Below are positions 32,069-41,100 of a stretch of DNA of 48,481 bases, in pieces. The notes beneath the pieces were generated by a model. It saw nothing but the letters and a program-made list of their open reading frames with translations, ran no database searches and was not told the DNA's origin. The stretch's first letter is position 1; every line of letters starts with the position of its first letter. Source of the DNA: Priapulus caudatus (lineage: Eukaryota; Priapulida; Priapulimorpha; Priapulimorphida; Priapulidae); the NCBI RefSeq assembly GCF_000485595.1, contig NW_014577228.1, forward strand, positions 251,252 through 299,732. Reading direction: 5' to 3'. The translations under genes and the position numbers were made by a program.

Positions 32069-33604
32069 TGGGGGTTAAAGGGGTGACAAGAGAAGATGTG
32101 AAGTCTAATTAAGAATCGAATTGTTATTGCGGTTATGTATTATTAGGCATAGAAAGTCCCAGTGGTTCCAGTGCTTACAGTTTCACCACTGAAACACTAC
32201 GCTACCAATTTAGCCGGTGTAACGGTCGTATTAATAACGACAGAATCACAAAGATTCATTTACGTCCATCAGAGGCCATCGTGATCACAAATCATCCATG
32301 TTCTTCCACCAGAGGGCCATGCCGAAGTGTTGTTTAAGAACGTGAGAGTGCCCGCATCGAACATACTGCTTGGTGAAGGTCGCGGGTTTGAAATTGCGCA
32401 GGGCAGGCTTGGACCAGGACGGATCCACCACTGCATGCGGCTCATCGGAATGTCAGAGAGAGCTCTCCAGCTGATGGTGCAGCGTGTAGGTGGTGCCGTT
32501 ACAACAAGAGAACGTGTAGTATTATTATCTATTTGCACGTGGTTCTAGGGGTGTGGATTGGGAATCTACCTGGTTGTTTTCCATGTATGAATGAGGTTTC
32601 CTAGTTTTGGTGTACACTTCGTTTTGCTTTCATGACAGTAAGCTGTAGAAACGGACAATTGCTTAGGAAGCCTTACCAGGCTTTTTGAACTGAAATGTTT
32701 CATGGATTTTTTTAAAAGAATTGCTCCATTCTCTTCGAAGCTTCCCGTTGCAATTCGTCCAGTGTCGGTGTTGCTATCGTGATATGCCCGTCTGACGTGC
32801 CACGATCCCACACACACAGGTACTCACGCGCGAGACGTTTGGACAGAAGATTGCTGAGCACGGCACGATACAGGCGGACATTTCTCAATCTCGCATTGAG
32901 ATAGAGCAAGGTCGGCTGCTCGTGTTGAAGGTCGCACTCATGATGGACACAGTCGGCAACAAGGTGATCCATTGTGCGTGAGCGTATGCTAAAATGTATA
33001 GTTACTACAAATGATGACGTGTGTGGCTCGACCTGAAAATCACAATCCTATGAAAGGTATATATAGTATCATAATGTGCAGCACGTCCGGCTGTTAGCAT
33101 TGTATGTGTGGAAGTATTTGACTTGTCTAGCTGAGGCGATTGGCAGGTAGCTTTCACCAGCTATGGTTTTCTGAGTCATCCTGAAGATTCTGTTTAGTGA
33201 TAAAGTGCTGCACAGTCACCAGTTTGGTATGCATGCACGAAATATACATATTGCTTGGTCTAGCTGGTCCAGCCCAGTACCAGTGTCCAAGGGTGCATGG
33301 TTAGCTTGCTCAGATGGATAGGTCAGTTACACGTAGAGTGATCGCAGAAAGGTGTGATTATAGATCAGCGTTGATCTTTCAGAAAGCTGCGTCGGAGATC
33401 GCCATGATCAAGGTCGTGGCTCCCCTCATGGCACAGCACGTGCTCGACCGCTCCATTCAAGCGTTCGGGGCAGCGGGTGTGTGCGGGGACTGGCCCCTCG
33501 CGCACATGTGGGCGGCGGCGCGGGCGCTGCGGCTGGCAGACGGACCAGACGAGGTGCATAGACGCAGCGTCGCGCGCCTGGAGCTCCGCAAGTCCAAGCT
33601 GTAG
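16732..33604 (+). CDS. ACAD10: Acyl-CoA dehydrogenase family member 10-like (HAD-kinase-ACAD fusion), complete, 19 exons
   Basis: Exons: 16732-16954, 17170-17318, 17699-17896, 22386-22544, 24111-24368, 24804-24919, 25128-25309, 25756-25915, 26332-26477, 26764-26937, 27987-28208, 28453-28622, 29012-29152, 29328-29465, 29861-29951, 31061-31219, 32313-32485, 32820-32963, 33383-33604. The sum is 3225 nt, 1074 residues, close to vertebrate ACAD10. Domain order is HAD-like (about 55-245), phosphotransferase kinase (about 295-560), acyl-CoA dehydrogenase (about 665-1074). Recent biochemistry on mammalian ACAD10/11 assigns phosphorylation of 4-hydroxyacyl-CoA to the kinase and elimination of the phosphate to the dehydrogenase. 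The N terminus is Arg-rich without early acids, like a mitochondrial presequence; the C terminus is SKL, a type 1 peroxisomal signal. Introns 1 and 2 keep frame only with GC donors; all others are GT-AG. TTTTATTTTAG just before the first ATG may be an acceptor, so a 5' UTR exon may lie upstream. ACAD11 is the alternative name; the HAD domain favours ACAD10. Confidence 0.93.
16955..17169 (+). other. Probable GC-AG intron 1 of the ACAD10-like gene
   Basis: Using the GT donor four bases on (GGCAG|GTTTAAG) puts a TGA in the next exon's reading frame. Using G|GCAGGT gives ...[13 protein letters not shown], which aligns residue for residue with the same place in ACAD10 relatives. The acceptor is TTATTTGCAG at 17160-17169. 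Confidence 0.6.
17319..17698 (+). other. Probable GC-AG intron 2 of the ACAD10-like gene
   Basis: The acceptor ATACGCAG|GTT is phase 0. The nearby GT donor (GCAT|GTGAAA) is phase 1 and would break the frame. AAAAG|GCATGT is phase 0, matches the AG|GC donor pattern and gives CSEK-VGRSVDL. Confidence 0.55.
17908..18680. mobile_element. Large foldback element, 773 bp, arms of about 330-344 bp
   Basis: The left arm 17908-18251 is a near-complete reverse complement of 18351-18680, with a loop of about 99 bp. Ends are CAGAAGTAGATAATA and its complement, shared with the small hairpins elsewhere in the window. The direct flank GTATTAT occurs at 17901-17907 and at 18681-18687, a 7-bp target duplication. 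The insertion begins 11 bp after the exon 3 donor of the ACAD10-like gene. No transposase frame was seen. Confidence 0.9.
18681..19505. other. ACAD10-like intron 3 interior; no gene seen
   Basis: AT-rich intron and 3' flank of the antisense GPCR gene. A TAA microsatellite lies near 19387-19402. No further exon was recognised. Confidence 0.5.
19506..21370 (-). CDS. Class A (rhodopsin-like) GPCR, two exons, nested antisense
   Basis: Exon 1 is 21370-21119 (84 codons), exon 2 is 20396-19506 (296 residues plus stop). They join in phase 0 (TTCCAG|GTAGCA to CTGCTTGCAG|GTG), giving 380 residues. Landmarks: Asn in TM1 (GGALNLVV), Asp in TM2 (LAVADL), DRY at 129-131 followed by LAVCHP, Pro in TM6 (FVLCVLP, 265-271), and NFYAY (310-314) replacing NPxxY in TM7. 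The pattern recalls invertebrate FMRFamide-type peptide receptors, but the ligand cannot be assigned. There is a glycosylation site NRT at 182-184. No cysteine is seen at the usual TM3 start or in loop 2, so the standard disulfide is missing. The C terminus is Ser/Thr-rich and ends TTV, a class I PDZ ligand. The 722-bp intron holds a repeat element whose end lies 18 bp before exon 2. Confidence 0.9.
20416..20766 (+). mobile_element. GGAGTCC-repeat element, copy A, in GPCR intron
   Basis: Ends are CAGGGGTAGAAATTAAC and GTTAATTTTGCACCCTG, imperfect inverted repeats starting CAGGG as in hAT elements. Inside, GGAGTCC occurs repeatedly in both orientations. The sequence is an inverted relative of 22833-23141. 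Flanking octamers do not match. Confidence 0.75.
21371..22385. other. Rest of ACAD10-like intron 3; upstream side of the GPCR gene
   Basis: No exon was recognised. It should contain the promoter of the antisense GPCR, but no specific element could be picked out. An AC-rich microsatellite lies at 21888-22013. Confidence 0.5.
21888..22013. repeat. (AC)n-rich compound microsatellite
   Basis: AC dinucleotides with GCAC, GCGC and CAAG interruptions. It lies about 520 bp upstream of the GPCR start codon on the template side. Confidence 0.95.
22833..23141 (-). mobile_element. GGAGTCC-repeat element, copy B, in ACAD10-like intron 4
   Basis: Inverted relative of 20416-20766: starts CAGAGTGCGAAATTAAC, ends GTTAATTTATACCCCTG, and shares the GGAGTCC strings and a central block with GCATGCG/CATGCGTTATTGTTAAT. 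Two copies in opposite orientation lie within 3 kb. Confidence 0.75.
23248..23371. repeat. 27-bp minisatellite, about 4.5 units
   Basis: Unit GTGGATTGATGYGTTGAT plus TTTCTCGAT. Because 27 is a multiple of 3, a frame stays open on both strands (9-residue periodicity). It lies inside intron 4, so it is not considered coding. A 44-bp imperfect duplication (GAGTTCGRACAAGAACCTCA) follows at 23443-23516. Confidence 0.9.
23693..24087 (+). repeat. Dispersed repeat copy with AGCAGCAGGCGAGT minisatellite
   Basis: Inverted counterpart of 4189-4462. It starts with ATTACCTCCGCGCAACGG, has a TG-rich run, then about 250 bp of degenerate GCGAGCGGCGAGTCAGCAGC units, and ends with the 40-bp block at 24047-24086 shared with 4191-4230. 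The end sits 23 bp before exon 5 of the ACAD10-like gene. Confidence 0.75.
24111..26937 (+). CDS. ACAD10: ACAD10-like exons 5-10: aminoglycoside-phosphotransferase-like kinase domain
   Basis: Residues 244-588 or so. [10 protein letters not shown] (306-315) is the nucleotide-binding loop and VLRKKP (324-329) holds the ATP-contacting lysine. HGDFRLDN (478-485) is the catalytic loop with base Asp480, split by intron 8. DWELS (500-504) supplies the metal-binding Asp500. All key residues of the APH family are present, so the kinase should be active. Exon phases alternate 0, 2, 1, 2, 1, 1 and every junction is GT-AG. The exon 5 acceptor lies 23 bp after a dispersed repeat end. Intron 8 carries a long GAGT microsatellite. 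Confidence 0.92.
25973..26232. repeat. (GAGT)n microsatellite in ACAD10-like intron 8
   Basis: About 60 GAGT units with occasional GAGTGT and GAGA slips and a terminal GAGC run. It lies between the two exons that encode the kinase catalytic loop, 58 bp after the donor. Confidence 0.96.
27065..27497. mobile_element. hAT-like non-autonomous element, 433 bp
   Basis: Ends CAGGGTTCTCCC and GGGAGAACCCTG are perfect 12-bp inverted repeats of the CAGGG hAT type. A second internal pair, CCCCCCTGTTTAAATT and CCCCCCTGTTTGAATT, is in direct orientation. 27380-27470 is a long C-rich tract. AATTT flanks both ends, but the octamers do not match fully. It lies in intron 10 of the ACAD10-like gene. Confidence 0.75.
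27987..33604 (+). CDS. ACAD10: ACAD10-like exons 11-19: linker, acyl-CoA dehydrogenase domain, SKL end
   Basis: Exon 11 (residues 589-663) is a Ser/Thr-rich linker. From about 665 the dehydrogenase fold follows. CFGMTEP (805-811) and WWTSG (839-843) are the FAD-contacting motifs of the family, with SIQAFGAAG in the C-terminal helical domain. [10 protein letters not shown] (1052-1061) is the signature in which Asp1054 sits where medium-chain acyl-CoA dehydrogenase has its catalytic Glu; Asp at this site is the ACAD10/11 pattern. The last residues are RKSKL. Intron 16 holds a 441-bp repeat element and a GA microsatellite. Exon 17 is taken to start at 32313 (CCACCAG|AGGGCC), giving DSPEGHAEV. 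Confidence 0.92.
31281..31721. mobile_element. 441-bp element built of CCAACGTTGG palindromes
   Basis: Ends ATCCCAGATAACATGCCAAC and its complement (GCATGTTATCTGGGAT at the right) are inverted repeats. The interior has about three 62-bp tandem units near 31415, 31477 and 31539, each with GGGCCAACGTTGGC and CACGGTTGGCAAGTGATTGG. It lies in intron 16 of the ACAD10-like gene, 61 bp after exon 16. No frame is conserved across units. Confidence 0.85.
31936..32069. repeat. (GA)n microsatellite in ACAD10-like intron 16
   Basis: GA repeats with a few GAAA and TAGA interruptions; the purest part is 31991-32062. Confidence 0.95.
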
Positions 33605-33952
33605 TCATGGCAATGAGACGGTCGCCTAATCACTGCCTACTGCAGAGAAGATATAGTCAGAATGAAGATGTGCCTGAGAATGAATGCACTGCCACAAGGT
33701 AGATAGGATGAAGATGAAGCCACATTAGGGGCAAAGCCTGGTGTATATAATAATGGAGAGACACGATCGATCGATGTCACAGTAATTTAGGCAGGAATAC
33801 TATTATAACATTTTCAATAACTGGATCAGAGTGTTTATATCCGATAGGATGGTTATGATTGCAGCTATAGCTAACGGCACGCAGGTGTGAGGAATAGATA
33901 ATGTACAATCCATTAAAATTGTAAAATCGTGGCTGATCCAGTTACATATCAT

Positions 33953-34000
33953 CAAGAATCCATAATACATGTAATAGAACATTTCTATTATGTACTCTTG
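33953..34000. mobile_element. 48-bp hairpin element, CAAGA...TCTTG ends
   Basis: CAAGAATCCATAATA pairs with TATTATGTACTCTTG with two mismatches, and ATCAT/ATGAT outside extend the stem. The end sequence resembles the elements at 13922-14020 and 14103-14162. Confidence 0.55.
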
Positions 34001-34801
34001 ATGATCTCATCACACCGGCCACTCCTCTTTTAATGGTAAATGAAGAATGGTAGCTAATAGCATGATGTGCTCAGGAATAACTGCACTGTATTTCATTCAG
34101 TCCACATTTTTCACTGTATCTAATAAATTGTGCAATAATGAATATAACTGAATACTTGCATTCATAAAAGCTGCACATCAGTTAACAAGTGTTTTTTTTA
34201 ATATATAATTGCATCATCAAGTCATAATTGAAGACAAATGTTTTGCTAAGAAAATCATGACACTCCTAGTTGCAATGTTGGATGGATTCACTACAAACAA
34301 GTAATTAGCTATTGTGAAAGTTGTAATATGTAAAAAAATAAATGTTATGAAGGAAATTATTTATGTGTTCTATAAAACATTCCTACACGGGTCGTATGCA
34401 GGGTGCGTGAGATAATGCCTGTATGATTGTGTGGCACTGCAAACGTCTGCTGGGATTTATTGGATGTTTGTTCACAATTTGCCTGTACAAGAATTCAGCA
34501 TTTTATTGTAGGTACTTTATAGTTTTTGCTTTAGGTACTAAGTACTTTTATACATCTATGTTTAAAAAAGACAAATGGAACAGAAAAAAAAGAGAAAAGG
34601 AAAAGAAAAGATTTACAGAATGTTTACATGTTTCACAACAAATTTATTTTACAAGTTGAGTGATAGCAACATCCATAAAGCCTCAAAGTGTTATGCAGCA
34701 CACAATGACGAAATAAGATGATGTAATAATGCGTATAGTATGTAATAATACATACACGTATTACGTATGTATACATTACGTACGTAACTTATACATAGGA
34801 T

Positions 34802-34857
34802 CAGGAGTGAATAATAATAGATTATTATTATCACTAATCTATTATTATTCACTCCTG
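34802..34857. mobile_element. 56-bp hairpin element, CAGGAGTGAATAATAATAG ends
   Basis: Arms 34802-34824 and 34835-34857 are perfectly complementary around a 10-bp loop. The outer bases CAGGAGT and the ATAATAG core match the family seen at 14103-14162. Confidence 0.65.
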
Positions 34858-35007
34858 GTAGTATGTAATAATACGTACAGTCACAATATAAGATAAATTT
34901 CTGCATGTAGCATGCATAGAACAGTTGGATATTATATTTAAGATACATTTGGCAAGCACACGAACGCACATGTAGAAGCCAAAAACTTGAAACTACCTAG
35001 CCAACAA

Positions 35008-35017
35008 TTTATTTATT
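35008..35017 (-). promoter_or_regulatory. Poly(A) signal for VPS33A
   Basis: Two overlapping AATAAA hexamers on the minus strand, about 145 bp past the VPS33A stop codon, at a suitable distance for 3' end formation. Confidence 0.5.
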
Positions 35018-35158
35018 CTCTTCCAATCATATACAGCTAATAATGCAATTATTTGCATGATTTCACACATGATTTCTGGCTCACCCAGGTACCATATATA
35101 ACAGGGGCACACATCTAAGATGGAACAGGAATGTGTCTGTAGCTTGGACGAACTCGGA

Positions 35159-38100
35159 TCACCGGCGTAGGTCCGCTATAGGAATCGTTGGAATAGTCTC
35201 AGATACTGAATCGAGCCAAGTGTCTCCATTGATGATCTTTGTCGTTGCAATGATGTATTCAGTAGAACCTGGGAACAATGAATTGAAATTTGAGCTATGT
35301 CAGTTCCGCATGTCTATAAAACCATGACATTTTTGTAAGAAATCGTCAAATAGACGACGTTAACACGTAACTTTCAATACAATGTCTTCCAACTTTCACA
35401 CAAGCAGTGAGCTTCCACACCCTTATGAATGCCACATTCCTTGAATACTCCCAGCAACTGTTTGTTGACATACTGTATAATTATGATGTCACATCATTCA
35501 ATAGCTGAATTTGCACTACATGCATTTGGCATCACGGTCCCTGACATTTCTTTTGTTAAATTAAACAAGTGCCGCAGAGCGACAGCGCTCATCTAACGTC
35601 TACTGCGGTGACTCTGTGGTGGAGTGGTGGGATTCTAGTAAACCCTGTTAGTCCCAAATGTGTTCACATACACGCCGAAACAGTGGAATGCACAGGGATG
35701 GTATCAGGAACCTTCTCAAAAGAATGTTCGTTGGGATCGTTATGAAAGTTGCCACGAGATGGCGCGTACGTTTAAGTGTCTTCAGATTAAAGATGGAAGC
35801 TCCCATCATACGTAGTAGCAACAACTATCTGCAAGACAGAATAGGTAAGCACTCATCCATTTACCTACGCAAGCCTACAGGCTGCAATAGAGAGCTGCCA
35901 CCTGTAACCAATTAACGCAGGCAAAAACTCCACAGTACCACCAACACATGCACTGGCAGTAGCCACTGGCAGTGGCATACGTTACATGTAACATACTGAC
36001 AGTACAGAATGCCATAGAAATTATACGATTTAAGGAGCATAAACCTTCTTTAACCAAATTTAGCTTTTGAAATTTCACTGTGACATTGTAGCCTCATACA
36101 TCCAGGCATGTATAGATTCTACTAGCAAACCCGGCAGTCAAATTCTTTCTAACAGACAGTCAACAAATCCATGTTTAACCCTCCTCTTGAGGGTCAAAAG
36201 GTTATCTGACACTTACTCTTCACATGTCAGCAGAAAGTAGATTTCATGGTCCTTTCAATAATGCCATAAAAATGCTAGGTCACCGCTGAAACAAAAAAGT
36301 TTTTCAATCGCTCCGTCAGACCATGTCCTCAGAAAATGTCTAAAATCTGCCCTGTGCCCATTGACCTTTGACCTGTGACCTCCAATTTCGGCACAGTGAT
36401 GGCTTTTCCTACCATGATGCTATACACCGACTATCACGAGCCTAGGTCGAGCCGTTTAGATTTGTGCCGCAATTCTGCATTTCCTCCCTATACCTTAAGT
36501 TAAGGAGTGAATGTTCCCCCTTCTTTTACACCTTTTGACCTTTGACCTTTGACCCCCAGCTTCGACATCCCAACTCGTTTTCGGATTACCCCCCCACGTC
36601 CCGAATATCGTGACCGTACGTCGAGCGGTTAAGATTTGTGCCCAACTGTTGACGGACGCACGGACGATCATGCGATTCTACAAGCTGCATCTGACTATGT
36701 CAGATGAGCTAAAAATGACAATTAGTGCACAGGTAGTTTGAGAGACAGAAGACAGACAACAGACAGAAATGGAGATCTGGCGGTCGTTGCTGCCCTAGGT
36801 GCCACCATTGTGTAGAAGGAAGGAGGATAAAAGAAGAATTAATCACAAACGTACTGTCTTCTTGGTGGGAAAGAAACCGCAGTGCAGCAATCTCTGCATA
36901 GGTGACGCCACCGAGGAAATACACCAACATGATCTTCTTGTCTTCTTCACTTTGTAGAGATGATACAGAACCACCTGTAGCAACATATTACATAGTGTAT
37001 TAGCAACTAGCCTTATATGGCTGCAATACTAAATGTCTATAAGTTGAGCAATACATGACTATTTCTATCAATTAGTGTGTAATCTGATTTAACTACAATG
37101 AAATGTTCTTACGCTTTTTTTTCAATCCAGTGGGTATTTCCTGAGAGACTTCTATCTTGGGTCCTGGCAGCAGATCCATGACTTCCTCTATGGTTCTCCA
37201 GCCCTGGCCAGGCCTTGCAAGAAACTGCGCTAACCTGACCAACACTGGAGCATAGCCACTATACACGTATGATACATCGGTCGGACTCTGAAACAGGATT
37301 ATACTTTCTAAATATCCAACTGTCGTCAACATTAGCATCTACATGAACCACTACTTAATCATCACCAAACCAGAGAGACCGTGTACAAGATGGCGTTGCG
37401 CAAAAGATGCGTTGTTACCCGACTGCCGAGAGCGGTTAAGCCGCGAACTTCCGCGGGACTGGGCGCACGCGACCGCGGGGTGTTGTACACATGTAGCATC
37501 TCGCGCTGCCCGCTATACGAATTCGCGCGCCATAGGAGGGCGGGCGCGCGAATCCGTATAGCGGGAAGCGTAACATCGTGCAGTTTTCGTCAGATGTACA
37601 CCGGCTTGACTACGGCGGCCTTGGGGGAGGGCATTTTCTGCTGCTGCTGCTTTGCTGCTCCAGAGCCGCGCTGCAGCAGCTAGCAGGGACCAGTATTTGG
37701 TGCTGCTGCTGGTTTGCCACGCCAGCCACGCCAGCGCAGGTGCTCGCACGACGTGCCGTCGCCACGGGCAGCGCGGGGTCAGGAGGTTGGTCGAAACATG
37801 CCACGTACGCAGCCAAGGGCGCCGCCGCGGCGGCGGTTTTGCAAATAGCATTTAGACCGCGCCAGCCCACGTGGAGCGCCGTACGCATCGACGTTAAAAG
37901 CTCTGTGATAGATGTGACGCTATATTCGGCAGTAGCCCACGTCATCGCGTAGCGGCGAATGAGCGAGCGCATGGTCGCTGAGTGACAGCATTTCCTGGGG
38001 TTTCTTGTAGGAGCCACTACGTCTTAGCCATGAGGCGCGCCACCCCCAAAAAAGTTTAGGGGCCTCTAGAAGTCCATCGCGAAATGTTCGTTTAATTGCG

Positions 38101-41100
38101 CCCAGTTTTCGCGGAGTTAGTTTTCAGACCCCTGTCTAAAGTATCTGTCTAAATGGACAAAAAGAGGGCGGCGTATTCGTTGTGGGGGCGTGGCTTCACC
38201 GCGAGCTGTGCGCTGCGCGCAATAACGGGGGCCGCATGTCCGTCAAGAAAACATGCTAAAATAAATTGTTAAACCCTTTTTAGATACACAGACTTGTACA
38301 GCCACCACTGTACACGAGGGCCATTCAAGCAAAGCCCCATAAGTGTCCTGTAATGACAGGTTTCTGTTTTATAGAATTTATTTCGTTACGTAACTGCCAC
38401 TCATGGGAAAGGCTCAAGGTGTACGTTCTTAATAGACAACTCACTATTCCACAGAAGGATCCGGTAACCCAGACGTAACTATAAGCTTATCTAGTTACAA
38501 TTTATATTATCTGCAAAGCGATCAGATAAGTGATTACACGTACATGCTCATTAACATGTTCATTAATTACCTGTTCACTGACATCCTCGATGATAAGTCG
38601 AAGGCCCTTGCGTATTGCTCCATAAGTTCGGTTTGTTTGCACTTTGAGGAGACCAGCTTTCTCCAAGTTTGAAAGTGTCAATGTGTGCTGAAATCCATAC
38701 GTCTGCAAAATGGTAAATTATAGTATGGACAGGATTCTGTGATCACAACGTTTATCACATTGCATTTATGACGCCCACACATATTCTACCTTTCCCCGCC
38801 ATTCTTCTTGCATAAACATAGCTCGTTTACATGGTTTCCTAGGAGATCATATATCTCTAACATATTTTAGACAGAAAAACATTGATACCTGCAAGATTTC
38901 TCTTTTGTAGTATTCCAGGTTCTTCTGTTTGAAACCATTGTTAGCCACACACTGTAGGCAGAGCAGCCGTAGTACCTGCACTTATAAATGACAGTTAAAT
39001 ATGAGAGTTACGGACAAGTTTTTGTTCCGTAAACGATCGATTAACAAAGTGTAGGAAGCATTAAGGTGACATACTATATACGACATAGCCTGGGTTACAC
39101 AAAGTTTTGAAAGAGACATAGATATTATACTGGGTATAGCAACTCTGACCTTAGTCAGTGGCTCCTGCTTTGCTATGCAATCCTCGATAAATGGATGAAT
39201 TTTATCTGTTTCCAAACCATTCATGAACTCTGAAAGCATAACAAAAAGTCACCTTCCCAAAGATATGACCACTAAACAGTATAGGCTCGACCATTAATGC
39301 AGTTCTTCTATTGTCACTTCATACATTTAACAACTTCTCTGTGTATTAATTGTAGTTTTTTCTCTTCAATATTTTAAGAAGCGGGTATAGACCTTGTTGC
39401 GTATGTAGTGCCTCTATAAATTCGTCTGTGTCTGTCACTTCCTTTACTAGTTCAGCAATGGAGGTATCTGAAAATATGAAACAATACCATTATTTCTTAA
39501 ATTCTCTCACTTCAAAAAATATACTAAAAATAATCAAAGTCGCAGCGACTGGTCCCAGCCCTTAACAACTTGTCGAAATTGATATCCTTCCTCATTACAC
39601 AATGGCAGACATTTTAACCGTGTAAACTTCAAGACGGGCGAATTTTGCATGGTCTTGCCATTGACTTCGAAGTCCTGTGCTAAGGATAGGAAAATGTTTT
39701 CTTTTAGCTGGGCATTCTTGCACAACAAATGACCCAGATCTTATACATCGTATTTCCTTAAACACATAAAATGGCCTGTTCGACAGATGCCATTCCAATT
39801 CATAGACAACTGAGATTTCTTTAAACTAATTTCGTTAGAAAAAGTTTTTGTCACGTGCCGGTGAAAACATTATCTACGACTGTGATTAGCTAATTAAAAA
39901 GTGTCGCGTGACTATGTCGCTGGAAATCAGAAACGATTCTAAATCGTTTTGTCGTTACAGTTGTCGCCGGATGTTATCGCGTGCGTGTGCAACTGCTCAT
40001 TGAGAAATAGCTTTAAATTTTCAAAAAACCCCTCAAACTTGGCCATAGCTGTTACTACAGTGTCTTGAAGCATGTTTAAATGAATAATAGTTAGATCATC
40101 TTACTACTATTACTACATGTTGACATGATAATCAAGTTAGGACTCACGGTTTGCCAACGACTCCTTCGCAGCTTGGATATGTGGAAGTTTGGAGACAAAC
40201 TGCTTTATTTCACCAACGGTTTTTGCTCCGTGTCTCTCCTGCAATCGATTACACACAAGACAACATTGTAATTGCCTGTGTTGGTGGGTCTAAAACAGTG
40301 AAACATTTTAATAATATGAAGGGATCCACATCTCATTCATCACTTATTTACCCACCTCAAACTGAGCTGATATAGCTTTGGCTTTGCGGCTCAACACTTG
40401 CCCGACTGCATTGAAATTCCTGTCCCGTATATCAGCATAAAGCTCCTCGAGAGAATTCAGAATGAATTTCTTTGGTTCGGGCACCATGGCAGAGGCACCA
40501 CCGTGCACATCTGCTGACGAGAACTTTTCCATCGGCAGCTGAACAACCGCTAAAGTTTGGAAAATTCACATAAATGCAGAATACCACATAAGATCACATT
40601 TACGCACACAATATTACAACTCGTAATACCCCCGTCACACCGGGGTGGCGTCCTTACTGCGCTGCTACGGCGACGGAAAATGGGCCCAGAGCGCGCCAAG
40701 GTCGCCATAAGCGTGGTATAAGCGTGGTGGAAACGCCAGACATCGTGCTGTGGTCGCCATGGTCGCCAATGATCGCCGAGTCACGGCGTTTGTTTTGAGC
40801 ATGTTCAAAACAAACGCCAAGGTTCGGCGATCTGAACTGGAACGCGGTGAGAACGCGGTGGGGTCGCGAAGGTCGTCAGACAAGCGTCGTAACATCTCCA
40901 TAAACGTAGTACACGCGCAGAAAACGCGTGGCAAAGACGCTGCAAAAATGGTAACATTTTCAACGGCGAATTCATGGATCTGTCTCATCCGATCTGCCGA
41001 ACTGTTTCATGCCGATCTGTTTCGGCCACGGCCTCAGCCTCTGGTAGCTTGTTTCTTCGGCATCGTGTTTCTACTCAGCAAACGCACAACTATACAGTTA

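Larger units (their letters stand above)
33605..35158. other. Convergent intergenic gap and 3' UTRs
   Basis: The ACAD10-like gene ends at 33604 and VPS33A ends at 35159 on the other strand, tail to tail. Forward AATAAA occurs at 34122-34127. The gap also holds two small hairpin elements (33953-34000 and 34802-34857). No other coding signal was found. Confidence 0.6.

Noticed and set aside
36709-36854. Alternative VPS33A C terminus reading through past exon 14
   Set aside because: The donor GACA|GTACGT and a matching exon at 35268-35159 with [15 protein letters not shown] restore the normal family C terminus; the read-through has no similarity.
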